This document shows positions 9,232 to 17,358 of a stretch of DNA of 64,000 nucleotides, in pieces. How positions within the stretch are numbered: the stretch's first letter is position 1; each line of letters begins with the position of its first letter. Origin of the DNA: Corynebacterium marinum DSM 44953 (GTDB taxonomy: Bacteria; Actinomycetota; Actinomycetes; Mycobacteriales; Mycobacteriaceae); contig NZ_CP007790.1 of NCBI RefSeq assembly GCF_000835165.1, forward strand, positions 62,001 through 126,000, in the 5' to 3' direction. The notes below the pieces were generated by a model. The model was not told the DNA's origin. It did no database searches and was given only the letters and a program-made list of their open reading frames with translations. A program made the position numbers and the translations under genes.

Positions 9232-9528
9232 GCACTCTAGCGGGCAGGGCGCGAGTGGGTGACTGTCTTCGGGAAAATTACCCCCGGGGCAGGGCCCTGG
9301 GGCAGGGCCTCGGCACCCCCGTCGGCGTGGTGGATGGGGCGGCCGGGGCCTGATTAGTTAGCCTGGCTAATTAAATGCCAATATGGTGTATGGCGGCTGT
9401 CCAGATGCCAGTTGAAGGCACAATGGAACCAGCCTTCCCACTTCACCTCCCTCGGGGGGGGGCGGGGATTGATTATTGTGACATCACAGAAAGTGCCACG
9501 CCCATTTTATCCAGTAGGACTTACCTCC
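9232..9528. other. Intergenic region between lipocalin and carotenoid operon
   Basis: No convincing gene is present. The stretch holds the second palindrome (9354-9374), a G9 run near 9454-9462 and a TGTGA-CA-TCACA motif at 9478-9489. That motif has only 2 nt between half-sites and so is not a normal GlxR/CRP box. The operon promoter probably lies downstream of the palindrome, but I cannot place -35/-10 elements with confidence; ATTTTAT at 9504-9510 is a possible -10. Confidence 0.5.
9354..9374. promoter_or_regulatory. Second palindrome, carotenoid-operon side (operator 2)
   Basis: Core TTAGCCTGGCTAA (9358-9370, centre T9364) with further complementary flanking bases and one mismatch pair at 9357/9371. 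It differs from operator 1 only at the central base of the core. The centres are 146 bp apart, so one dimeric regulator could bind both sites and control the lipocalin and the carotenoid operon together. Confidence 0.6.
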
Positions 9529-9564
9529 ATGTCGACGCTTTCCTGCGCGGTCACCGATGAGTGA
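9529..9564 (+). other. Possible 11-residue leader peptide upstream of the carotenoid operon
   Basis: ATG at 9529 opens a short frame MSTLSCAVTDE that stops at 9562-9564, overlapping the first codons of the glycosyltransferase (ATG 9557) in another frame. AGGA about 9 nt upstream could serve this start, whereas the glycosyltransferase ATG has no visible ribosome site. Translational coupling is therefore plausible but unproven. Confidence 0.3.
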
Positions 9565-10351
9565 CGCACCCGTATCAGCTGGCCGCCCGGCGCTCAGCGT
9601 GATCATCCCCTGCCTGAACGACGCGCGCCTGCTCGACCGCTGCCTGCGCAGCCTCGGTGCGCAGTCGGTCGCCCCCGCCGAGGTCATCGTGGTCGACAAC
9701 GGGTCCACCGACGATTCCGCTGATGTCGCGCGCCGTCACGGGGCACGGGTCGTCGACGAGCCGCGCCGCGGCATCACGTGGGCGACGAAGGCCGGATTCG
9801 ACGCCGCGGGAGGCGACGTCCTCATGCGTATCGACGCCGACGTCGAGCTTGACCCCGACTACCTGGAGCGCGTGCGCGACATCTGGCGGAGAGCCGAGGC
9901 ATCACCCGGCCGCCGTGTGGTCGGGGTGACCGGTTCCGCCCGTTTCGAGATCCCGGGCCCAGCAGGCGACATCGCCAGCTCCCTCTACCTGGGCGCCTAT
10001 TTCCGCAGCGTCGGTTCCACGCTGGGGCACTATCCCCTGTTCGGCACCAACTACTCGATCCGCGCCGACTGGTGGGCGGAGGTCCGCGACTCGGTCGACC
10101 TGAGCGACACCTACGTCCATGAAGACATGCAGCTCTCCTTTGCCGTGCGTGCCGACGAGACCGTCTGGTTCCAGAAGGACCTCGTAGTGAGCATGGACGA
10201 CCGTGCCCTGCACGGGATCCGGCAGGTGGCGGTGCGCTTCCACCGGGGTTTCTACACCGTCCTGCGCAACTGGCGGAAGCACCCTCCCCACCGCCGGCTG
10301 GCGCAGCGGGGCCTGCTGGGAACACGGCTGCGGGAGGTGCTGGCACCGTGA
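9557..10351 (+). CDS. Glycosyltransferase family 2, possibly carotenoid glycosyltransferase
   Basis: A 264-residue GT-A fold enzyme. It begins LSVIIPCLNDARLLDRCLRS, has the nucleotide-sugar region VVDNGSTDDSADVARRHGA and the metal-binding DADVELDPDYLE, then HEDMQLSF as the acceptor/catalytic-base region. It is probably cytosolic or membrane-peripheral. Its stop overlaps the crtE GTG by 4 nt (GTGA), so it is the first gene of the carotenoid operon. C. glutamicum glucosylates decaprenoxanthin with a CrtX-type glycosyltransferase. Position suggests the same role here, but family 2 enzymes also build wall glycans, so no gene symbol is given. Confidence 0.75.
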   Translation: MSDAPVSAGRPALSVIIPCLNDARLLDRCLRSLGAQSVAPAEVIVVDNGSTDDSADVARRHGARVVDEPRRGITWATKAGFDAAGGDVLMRIDADVELDPDYLERVRDIWRRAEASPGRRVVGVTGSARFEIPGPAGDIASSLYLGAYFRSVGSTLGHYPLFGTNYSIRADWWAEVRDSVDLSDTYVHEDMQLSFAVRADETVWFQKDLVVSMDDRALHGIRQVAVRFHRGFYTVLRNWRKHPPHRRLAQRGLLGTRLREVLAP

Positions 10352-11313
10352 CCCCGGACCTCGATTCCCGGATCGGCGCTTCGCTGACGCTGCTGGAGGA
10401 CTTCCTCGCGCGCGGCCGCGCCCAGATCCCGCACGACGCCCGGCTGCTGGCGATGGCCTACGACGGTGTGGCCGAATTCTCCCTGGGCGGCAAACACCTG
10501 CGTTCCCGGCTCGTCCATATCTCCGCCGGCGACGTCGCCGGCGAAGGCCTCCAGGCCGCCACGGTGTTCGGGGCGTGCGTGGACCTGCTCCACGGGGCCT
10601 TCCTCATCCACGACGACATCATCGACCGCGACGACCTGCGCCGTGGCCGCCCGACCATCCACGCGGCGGTGCGGGACGAGTACGGGGACGCTCACCTGGG
10701 CACCTCGCTGGCCATCGTCGCCGGAGACCTGGGAATCAACGGCGCCCTCCAGCTGCTGCTCACCTCGGACCTGGCGGACGACGTCGTCCGCCGCGGCATG
10801 CGGTTGCTCTCCTCCGCGGCGCACGAGACGATCACCGGCGAGATCCTCGACATCGCCCACCTGGTGGAGCCGGACCCCGACCTGGAGCAGGTGCGGCTGA
10901 GCAACCACCTCAAGACCAGTGAATACAGCTTCGGCACCCCGCTCAAGCTCGGCGCCCTGGCGGCCGGGCGGGACCCGGCGTCGATGAAGCCGATCGCCCA
11001 CGCGCTGGGCAACGCCTACCAGGCGGCCGACGACATCGCCGGCGCGGTGGGCGACAGCGAGGTCACCGGCAAGCAGACCGCGGGTGACGTGGTCAACCGG
11101 CGTGCGACGTTGGTGACCATGAGGATGGACCCCGAACAGCCGACGGACCCGCAGGCCCTGGCCGGGATCATCCGCGACGTCATCGCGGAGGGTGACTCCC
11201 ACCTGGCGGATGCCCGCCGGCTCATCGACGAGACCGACCTGGCGCCCGGCATCCGGGAGAATCTGCACCACATCACGAACCGAATCGAAGGGATGCTGCG
11301 CACCCATGCCTGA
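10348..11313 (+). CDS. crtE: Geranylgeranyl diphosphate synthase
   Basis: A 321-residue trans-prenyltransferase that extends farnesyl diphosphate to GGPP, the C20 precursor of phytoene. The first aspartate-rich motif is DDIIDRDDLRRGRPTIH (Asp89, Asp90, Asp93); the second is DDIAGAVGD in the C-terminal half; GGKHLRSRL near residue 47 binds isopentenyl diphosphate. The GTG start at 10348 overlaps the glycosyltransferase stop, and the 3' end overlaps crtB by 8 nt. In C. glutamicum an MmpL-type gene sits between crtE and crtB; it is absent here. Confidence 0.93.
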   Translation: MTPDLDSRIGASLTLLEDFLARGRAQIPHDARLLAMAYDGVAEFSLGGKHLRSRLVHISAGDVAGEGLQAATVFGACVDLLHGAFLIHDDIIDRDDLRRGRPTIHAAVRDEYGDAHLGTSLAIVAGDLGINGALQLLLTSDLADDVVRRGMRLLSSAAHETITGEILDIAHLVEPDPDLEQVRLSNHLKTSEYSFGTPLKLGALAAGRDPASMKPIAHALGNAYQAADDIAGAVGDSEVTGKQTAGDVVNRRATLVTMRMDPEQPTDPQALAGIIRDVIAEGDSHLADARRLIDETDLAPGIRENLHHITNRIEGMLRTHA

Positions 11314-12217
11314 GCAGACGCCACCGGACCGGAAGCAGCTGGGGGAGTTCCTGGACCGCTACGACCGCGCGGCGGTCAAGGCCTCCCACGAGGTCATCCT
11401 GTCCTACTCCACGAGTTTCTCCCTGGCCACCCGCCTGCTGGGCAAGCAGGTGCGCACGGACATCCGCAACCTCTACGCCATGGTGCGCATCGCCGACGAA
11501 ATCGTCGACGGGACGGCACGGGCGGCGGGTCTGAGCCCCGAGGAGACCGCCGCGGCACTGGACGACTACGAGAGCGCGATCCTGGCCGCCCCCGCCCGGC
11601 GTTTCCACGTCGACCCGGTCCTGCACGCCTACGCGCTCAGCGCCCGCCGTTGCGGTTTCAACCCCGAGCATGTGACGGCTTTCTTCTCCTCCATGCGTCG
11701 GGACCTGAACCAGACGACCTACGACGAGCAGAGCTTCGAGGACTACGTCTACGGCTCCGCCGAGGTCATCGGCCTGCTGTGCCTGTCGGCCTTCCTGGTG
11801 GACCATCCGGTCACGGAGGAGCAGCGCGGCCGGATGGAGGAGGGCGCGCGTTCCCTGGGCGCCGCCTTCCAGAAGATCAACTTCCTGCGCGACCTGGCGG
11901 AGGATTCCGGGACCCTGGGCCGCGCCTACTTCCCCGGCCTGGACGACCACGAGCTCACCGAGGAGCACAAGGCGCAGTTGATCACCGACATCCGCGGCGA
12001 TCTCGCGCACGCCCGCACCGTCATCCCCCTGCTGCCGTTGTCCGCCCGCACCGGTGTGCTGGCGGCGGCGGAGCTCTTCGGCACGCTGACCGACCAGTTG
12101 GACGAGCTTCCCGCGGCGGAGCTCACGCGCCGACGCGTCAGCGTGCCGCGCCGGACGAAACTCGCGATACTGGCGCGGGCGGTCGCCACCGCCCGGTGCA
12201 TGAACCCCGCGACCTGA
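11306..12217 (+). CDS. crtB: Phytoene synthase
   Basis: A 303-residue squalene/phytoene synthase that condenses two GGPP to phytoene. Motifs are SYSTSFSLATRLL, the first aspartate-rich site DEIVD (in RIADEIVDGTAR) and the second, NFLRDLAEDSGTLGRAYFP, both needed for Mg-diphosphate binding. The ATG at 11306 overlaps the end of crtE by 8 nt, indicating coupling. A 38-nt gap to crtI is the only noticeable spacer inside the operon. Confidence 0.94.
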   Translation: MPEQTPPDRKQLGEFLDRYDRAAVKASHEVILSYSTSFSLATRLLGKQVRTDIRNLYAMVRIADEIVDGTARAAGLSPEETAAALDDYESAILAAPARRFHVDPVLHAYALSARRCGFNPEHVTAFFSSMRRDLNQTTYDEQSFEDYVYGSAEVIGLLCLSAFLVDHPVTEEQRGRMEEGARSLGAAFQKINFLRDLAEDSGTLGRAYFPGLDDHELTEEHKAQLITDIRGDLAHARTVIPLLPLSARTGVLAAAELFGTLTDQLDELPAAELTRRRVSVPRRTKLAILARAVATARCMNPAT

Positions 12218-12255
12218 ACCTGAGAACCCGAACCCTAGAAACGAGAATCAGACAC

Positions 12256-13860
12256 ATGGCAGACAACACCCCCCGCTCCGCCGTCGTGATCGGAGCCGGC
12301 GTCGCCGGATTGGCCACCGCCGCGCTCCTGGCCAAGCAGGGTATGAAGGTCACGGTCGTGGAGCGCACGGACAACGTCGGCGGCCGCGCCGGCGATTTGA
12401 CGCTGGACGGGCACCCCGGTTTCCGCTGGGACACGGGCCCGTCCTGGTACCTCATGCCCGACGCCTTCGACCACTTCTTCCGGCTGCTGGGCACCACCAC
12501 GGAGGAGGAGATCGACCTGGTCGACCTCGCTCCGGCCTACCGGGTGTTCCCCGAGGGGGAGGCCCCGGTGGACGTGCCCAGCGGCGTGGAGGCGGCCGTC
12601 GAATTGTTCGAGTCGATCGAACCCGGCGCGGGGCAGAAGCTGCGCGATTACCTCGACAGCGCCGGCGACACCTACCGGATCGCCATCGAGCGTTTCCTCT
12701 ACACCACCTTCTCCGCGCCGGGCCCGCTGCTGCACCGCGACGTGCGCCAGCGCCTGGGCAAGCTGGCCAAGCTGCTGACCCAGCCCCTGGATTCCTTCGT
12801 CAACGCCCGTTTCCGCGACCACCGGCTGCGCCAGGTGCTCACCTACCCGGCGGTGTTCCTGTCCTCGCGGCCGGAGACCACGCCCTCCATGTACCACCTG
12901 ATGAGCCACACCGACCTGGTGCAGGGCGTGCGATACCCGATCGGCGGCTTCACCTCCGTCATCCAGGCGATCCACCGCCAGGCGGTCAAGCACGGCGCGG
13001 TCGTCGAGCTGGACACCGAGGTCACCGCAATCACCACGCGGAAAGAAGGCCGCAAGGATGTGGCGACCGGCGTGCGCGTCCGCCGCGCCGACGGCCGGGT
13101 CGAGGAGATCGGCGCCGACATCGTCGTCTCCGGCGCGGATCTCCACCACACCGAGACCCGTCTCCTGCCGCCGAAGTTGCGCACCTACCCGGAGAAGTAC
13201 TTCGCCTCCCGCGATCCGGGGCTGGGCACCGTGCTGGTCATGGCGGGTGTGAAGGGCCGGCTCCCGCAGCTGACCCACCACAACCTGCTGTTCAGCCGCG
13301 ACTGGACGGAGGACTTCGAGGCCGTTTTCGACGGGCCGGTCCCCAACCGCCCGCTGGACGCGTCCCGTTCCATCTACGTCTCCATGCCCTCGGCGTCCGA
13401 CCCGGACGTGGCGCCCGAGGACCACGAGAACCTCTTCATCCTCGTGCCCGTCCCCGCGGCCGAGGAGATCGGGCACGGCGACGCCTACCGCGGGCAGGCC
13501 TCCGATCGGGTGGAGGCCATCGCCGACGCCGCCGTCGACCAGATCGCCGAGTGGGCGGGCATCCCGGACCTGGCCGAACGCATCGTCGTGCGCCGGACCC
13601 TGGGCCCGGTCGACTTCGCCGAGCGCTTCCACGCCTGGCGGGGCGGTTCCATCGGCCCCGGCCACTCGCTGCGCCAGTCGGCGTTCCTGCGCGGCCGCAA
13701 CGTCTCCGGGAAGGTCGACGGCCTGTACTACGCGGGCGCCACCACCGTGCCCGGTGTGGGCGTGCCCATGTGCCTGATCTCCGCCGAGAACGTGGTCAAG
13801 CGCCTGCACGGCGACACCAGCCCGGGCCCGCTCCCGGAGTCGGGGGGCGCCCGTGCCTGA
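12256..13860 (+). CDS. crtI: Phytoene desaturase
   Basis: A 534-residue FAD-dependent CrtI-type desaturase converting phytoene to lycopene. The N-terminal dinucleotide fold is VVIGAGVAGLATAALLAKQG followed by VVERTDNVGGRAG. The C-terminal FAD signature is GLYYAGATTVPGVGVPMCLISAENV. GGSIGPGHSLRQSAFLRGRN matches the carotenoid-desaturase C-terminal region. The protein is probably membrane-associated. The start ATG at 12256 is the first before the FAD motif; crtYe begins 8 nt before its stop. Confidence 0.95.
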   Translation: MADNTPRSAVVIGAGVAGLATAALLAKQGMKVTVVERTDNVGGRAGDLTLDGHPGFRWDTGPSWYLMPDAFDHFFRLLGTTTEEEIDLVDLAPAYRVFPEGEAPVDVPSGVEAAVELFESIEPGAGQKLRDYLDSAGDTYRIAIERFLYTTFSAPGPLLHRDVRQRLGKLAKLLTQPLDSFVNARFRDHRLRQVLTYPAVFLSSRPETTPSMYHLMSHTDLVQGVRYPIGGFTSVIQAIHRQAVKHGAVVELDTEVTAITTRKEGRKDVATGVRVRRADGRVEEIGADIVVSGADLHHTETRLLPPKLRTYPEKYFASRDPGLGTVLVMAGVKGRLPQLTHHNLLFSRDWTEDFEAVFDGPVPNRPLDASRSIYVSMPSASDPDVAPEDHENLFILVPVPAAEEIGHGDAYRGQASDRVEAIADAAVDQIAEWAGIPDLAERIVVRRTLGPVDFAERFHAWRGGSIGPGHSLRQSAFLRGRNVSGKVDGLYYAGATTVPGVGVPMCLISAENVVKRLHGDTSPGPLPESGGARA

Positions 13861-14197
13861 GTTCTTTGAGCCCTTCACCTATCTGACGATCCTCCTGGTC
13901 GTCCTGGTCTGCATGGCGTTGTGCGACTGGCGCTGGAAACTGGCCTTCTTCCTCGACGCCCGCCGCGCCGCCGTGCTCAGCGCGGCCGTCGTCGCGGCGT
14001 TCCTCGTCTGGGACGCCCTCGGCATCGCCACCGGATCCTTCTTCCGCGGCGGTTCCTCCTACATGACCGGGGTGGTCCTCGCCCCGGAGATGCCGGTGGA
14101 GGAGCCGATCTTCCTGTTCTTCCTCACCTACCTGACCATCAACCTCACGGCCGGGGCGCGTCTGCTTCTCGACGCCCGCGGAAGGCGGTCCGCATGA
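13853..14197 (+). CDS. crtYe: C50 carotenoid epsilon-cyclase subunit
   Basis: A 114-residue membrane protein with three hydrophobic segments and the lycopene-cyclase-domain motif PEMPVEEPIFLFFLTYLTIN. In corynebacteria CrtYe and CrtYf form a heterodimer that cyclises flavuxanthin to decaprenoxanthin. The GTG start at 13853 overlaps crtI by 8 nt, and the stop overlaps the crtYf ATG by 4 nt. Assignment as Ye follows from gene order and from its being the longer of the two subunits. Confidence 0.9.
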   Translation: MPEFFEPFTYLTILLVVLVCMALCDWRWKLAFFLDARRAAVLSAAVVAAFLVWDALGIATGSFFRGGSSYMTGVVLAPEMPVEEPIFLFFLTYLTINLTAGARLLLDARGRRSA

Positions 14198-14490
14198 CCT
14201 ACCTGCTCATCAGCCTGCCGTTCCTCATCCTCGCCGCGGTGCTGTGGGTCATCCGGCGCGGTTCCGCGCCCCGCCAGGTGGCGGTGACCGCGATCGTCGC
14301 CGCCGTGCTCCTGGTGCTCACCGCCGTCTTCGATAACCTCATGATCTGGGCGGAACTCGTCGGCTACGGCGACGCGCAGCGCCTCGGACTGCAGGTCGGC
14401 CTCGTGCCCGTCGAGGACTTCTTCTACCCGCTGTTCGTCGCACTGATCGTCCCCGCCTTCTGGCCGGGGAGAAAGAAGCAGCATCCATGA
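14194..14490 (+). CDS. crtYf: C50 carotenoid epsilon-cyclase subunit
   Basis: A 98-residue membrane protein with three hydrophobic helices and the second half of the cyclase site, GLVPVEDFFYPLFVALIVPAFW. It partners with CrtYe. Start ATG and stop overlap the flanking genes in ATGA arrangements, a signature of strict translational coupling that would keep the two subunits stoichiometric. Confidence 0.9.
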   Translation: MTYLLISLPFLILAAVLWVIRRGSAPRQVAVTAIVAAVLLVLTAVFDNLMIWAELVGYGDAQRLGLQVGLVPVEDFFYPLFVALIVPAFWPGRKKQHP

Positions 14491-15350
14491 CAACCATCCT
14501 CGGGGTGCTCTCCGCTTCCCGGCCCATCAGCTGGGTCAACACCGCCTTCCCCTTCGGCCTGGCCTACCTGCTGGCCGGTGGGGGACTGGACTGGCTGTTC
14601 TGGGTTGGCGTGCTCTTCTTCCTCATCCCCTACAACATCGCCATGTACGGGATCAACGACGTCTTCGACTACGAATCCGACATCCGCAACCCCCGCAAGG
14701 GCGGCGTCGAGGGTGCCGTCCTGCCGAAGTCGATGCACGCACCCCTGCTGTGGGCCTCGGCGCTGACGACCGTCCCCTTCCTGATCGCGCTGTACGCGGC
14801 CGGGACCTGGACCTCGGCGCTGTGGCTGACCGTCGCCATGGCGGCGGTGATCGCCTACTCCGCGCCTCCCATGCGGTTCAAGGAACGCCCCGTCCTGGAT
14901 TCGGTGACCTCGTCGGCGCACTTCGTCACCCCGGCGATCGTCGGCGCCACCATCACCGGCGGCGAGGCGGGCACCCACTTCTGGTTCGCGGCCGGCGCCT
15001 TCTTCCTGTGGGGGATGGCCAGCCACGCGCTCGGCGCCGTGCAGGACGTGAAGGCGGACCGCGAGGGCGGGCTGAGTTCCATCGCCACCGCCTTCGGCGC
15101 CCGGCTGACCACCCGCCTGGCCGCCGGCGCCTACCTGCTGGCGGCGCTGCTGGTCTTCGCCCTGCCCGCCCCGGGGTGGATCGTGGGTATCGCGGGCCTG
15201 GGCTACGTGGCCAACACGCTGCGCTTCTGGAACATCACCGACGCCACCTGCGAGGACGTCAACCGCGCCTGGCGGGTGTTCCTCTGGCTGAACTACCTCG
15301 TCGGCGCGATCGTCACGATCACGCTGGCGGCGGTGTTCATCGGGATCTAG
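14487..15350 (+). CDS. crtEb: Lycopene elongase (UbiA-type prenyltransferase)
   Basis: A 287-residue UbiA-family membrane prenyltransferase that adds two C5 units to lycopene, giving the C50 product flavuxanthin. The catalytic Asp-rich motif is NDVFDYESD (residues about 57-65) and a second site is DVKADREGG. Around eight hydrophobic helices are present. Last gene of the operon: its TAG shares the CTAG at 15347-15350 with the convergent peptidase stop, so there is no room for a separate terminator. Confidence 0.93.
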   Translation: MTTILGVLSASRPISWVNTAFPFGLAYLLAGGGLDWLFWVGVLFFLIPYNIAMYGINDVFDYESDIRNPRKGGVEGAVLPKSMHAPLLWASALTTVPFLIALYAAGTWTSALWLTVAMAAVIAYSAPPMRFKERPVLDSVTSSAHFVTPAIVGATITGGEAGTHFWFAAGAFFLWGMASHALGAVQDVKADREGGLSSIATAFGARLTTRLAAGAYLLAALLVFALPAPGWIVGIAGLGYVANTLRFWNITDATCEDVNRAWRVFLWLNYLVGAIVTITLAAVFIGI

Positions 15351-16678
15351 ACCCCGCAGAAGCGGCGGACCAGCGAGCGGTAGGCCTGCACCGTGAGGTC
15401 GAGGTCCGCCAGCTCCAGGTGCTCGTCGTGGGTGTGCAGCTGCGAGAATACGTCGCCCAGGGTGCGCTCCCGGGCGTGCAGGGCGAAGCCGTAGCCGTTG
15501 CCGCCGAGACGGCGGCCGAACCGCAGGTCCGAGCCGCCGGCGGCGATGGTGGGCACGACGGGGACGCCGGGGAAGAACTCGTCGAAGGTGTCCACCAGGG
15601 CGTCGTAGAGCGGGCCGGAGGTGGGGGAGACCGTGGCCGACTCGGAGATGAGACGTTCGATGCGGACCTGGTCGGCGAGGTCGCCGAGTGCTCCGGTGAG
15701 AAGCTCGTCCACATCGTCCTGGGTGGTGCCCGGCAGCGGGCGGATGTCCAGGTCGAGCGTCGCCGCCGAAGGCAGCACGTTGATGGCGGTGCCGGAACGC
15801 AGGATGGTCTGCGAGATGGTCAGCCGCGACAGGGCGTGGGCGTAGCGCTTGAGGTCCTCGCCGAAGTGCTCGAAGGCGGCCGGGTCGGTGCCCTCCAGGA
15901 GTGCGGTCTCGACCTCGGGCGAGAAGCGGAACGCGCGGACGAAGCCCTGCCAGAGGTGGTCGTCGGAGACGGGGATGTCGATCTGCGAGATACGGCGCGC
16001 AACCTCGGCGATCTTCACCACCGCCGAATCGCGGCCGTAGGGGTTGGAGCCGTGGCCCGCGTCGCCGGTGACGTGCAGGCGGCGTTGCGCGGCCCCCTTC
16101 TCGCCGACGACGAGCACCAGGGCGTCGGAACCGTCGGAGATGGGCAGGTGGGATCCGCCGGTCTCGGAGACGGTGTTGCGCCAGGAGAAGGCCTCGGGGT
16201 GGTGCTCGGAGAGCCACTTGGCCCCCAGCCCGCCGCGGGCCTCCTCGTCGGCGACGCCCACGAAGGTCAGGGTGCCGGTGGGGCGGCCGGTGAGGGCGGC
16301 GTCGCGAAGCACGGCGGCCATCGTCGCGGTGATAAACAGCATGTCCATCGCGCCGCGGCCGTAGATGCGGCCGTCGCGGATCTCCGCGCTGAAGGGGTCG
16401 ACGGTCCAGTGGTGGCGGTCGACGGGCACGACGTCGGTGTGGCCGAGGAACGTCAGCGGCTCGGCGTAGGGGTCCGTGCCGGGCAGGGTGACCACGATGC
16501 TCACCCGCCCGGGCGCGGACTCGTAGCGGTTGATCTCCAGGCCGGGGACGCCGTCGAAGAAGAGCTCGAGCGTGTCCGCGTTGTGGACCTCCTGGCCGGA
16601 GGACGGCGTGAGGTCGTTGACGCAGGCGTTGCGGATGAGCGCACGGAGGAGGGCGAGGGTGTCGTCGTAGAGCGGCAT
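15347..16678 (-). CDS. M20/M25/M40 family metallopeptidase
   Basis: A 443-residue zinc hydrolase of the ArgE/DapE/carboxypeptidase G2 fold. Metal and catalytic motifs are GHTDVVPVD, GRGAMDMLF, the general-base pair DEEARGG and the C-terminal THDEHL. The lid domain lies near residues 180-300. It cleaves an amide or peptide bond of a small substrate that cannot be specified. The ATG at 16678 begins 14 nt after the metI stop, so it is probably the fourth gene of the methionine-uptake operon. It may therefore release methionine from peptides or N-acyl-methionine, an inference from context. Confidence 0.87.
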   Translation of the reverse strand: MPLYDDTLALLRALIRNACVNDLTPSSGQEVHNADTLELFFDGVPGLEINRYESAPGRVSIVVTLPGTDPYAEPLTFLGHTDVVPVDRHHWTVDPFSAEIRDGRIYGRGAMDMLFITATMAAVLRDAALTGRPTGTLTFVGVADEEARGGLGAKWLSEHHPEAFSWRNTVSETGGSHLPISDGSDALVLVVGEKGAAQRRLHVTGDAGHGSNPYGRDSAVVKIAEVARRISQIDIPVSDDHLWQGFVRAFRFSPEVETALLEGTDPAAFEHFGEDLKRYAHALSRLTISQTILRSGTAINVLPSAATLDLDIRPLPGTTQDDVDELLTGALGDLADQVRIERLISESATVSPTSGPLYDALVDTFDEFFPGVPVVPTIAAGGSDLRFGRRLGGNGYGFALHARERTLGDVFSQLHTHDEHLELADLDLTVQAYRSLVRRFCGV

Positions 16679-16692
16679 GGAGTCCAACCTAT

Positions 16693-17358
16693 CTAGTCCC
16701 GGGCACGGCGGGCGAGCCAGTTGCCCAGAGACTGGATGCCCTGCACCACGATGATGAGGATGATCACGGTCGCGATCATCGCGAAGGTGTCGAACTGCTG
16801 GTAACCGTAGGAGATCGCCAGGTCGCCCACGCCACCGCCGCCGATGGTGCCGGCCATGGCGGTCGCGCCGATCAGGCCGACGGTGGAGGTGGTAAGCGCC
16901 AGGATGATCGAGGCCCGGGCCTCCGGCAGCATGAACCACCGGATGGTCTGCCACATCGTCGCCCCCATCGACTCGGCGGCCTCGAGGATGCCGGGGCCGA
17001 CCTCCAGGAGCGAGGCCTCGATGAGACGGGCGATGAAGGGCGCGATATAGATCGTCAGCGGCACCAGCGCCGCGGTCGTTCCGATCGACGTCCCCGTGAT
17101 CAATCTGGTCAGCGGCACGATGGCCACCATGAGGATGATGAAGGGAACGGAACGCACGATGTTGACCACGAAGTTGGTCACCGAGTAGATCAGCCGGTTC
17201 GGGCGCAGCGCGCCGGGGCGGGTGATCACCAGCAACAACGCCAGGGGGATGCCGGCGAGCGCACCGATGAACAGCGAGATCCCCACCATGTAGAGGGTCT
17301 CCCAGCCTGCGTCGATATACTGCTGCGGAGTCACGCGGGTGTCGAATAGTTCCATCAT
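16693..17358 (-). CDS. metI: D/L-methionine ABC transporter permease
   Basis: A 221-residue permease with about five membrane helices and an EAA loop (EAAESMGATMWQTIRWFMLPEA) typical of MetI. It forms the channel with the MetN ATPase dimer. The ATG at 17358 overlaps the metN stop by 4 nt. Length and motif match MetI rather than a polar amino-acid permease. Confidence 0.92.
   Translation of the reverse strand: MMELFDTRVTPQQYIDAGWETLYMVGISLFIGALAGIPLALLLVITRPGALRPNRLIYSVTNFVVNIVRSVPFIILMVAIVPLTRLITGTSIGTTAALVPLTIYIAPFIARLIEASLLEVGPGILEAAESMGATMWQTIRWFMLPEARASIILALTTSTVGLIGATAMAGTIGGGGVGDLAISYGYQQFDTFAMIATVIILIIVVQGIQSLGNWLARRARD

Noticed and set aside
9478..9489. TGTGACATCACA as a GlxR/CRP site
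   Set aside because: Half-sites are separated by 2 nt, whereas GlxR needs 6 nt between TGTGA and TCACA.
9375..9560. A 61-codon frame upstream of the glycosyltransferase
   Set aside because: No ribosome site or family similarity, and it spans a G9 run and putative promoter elements.
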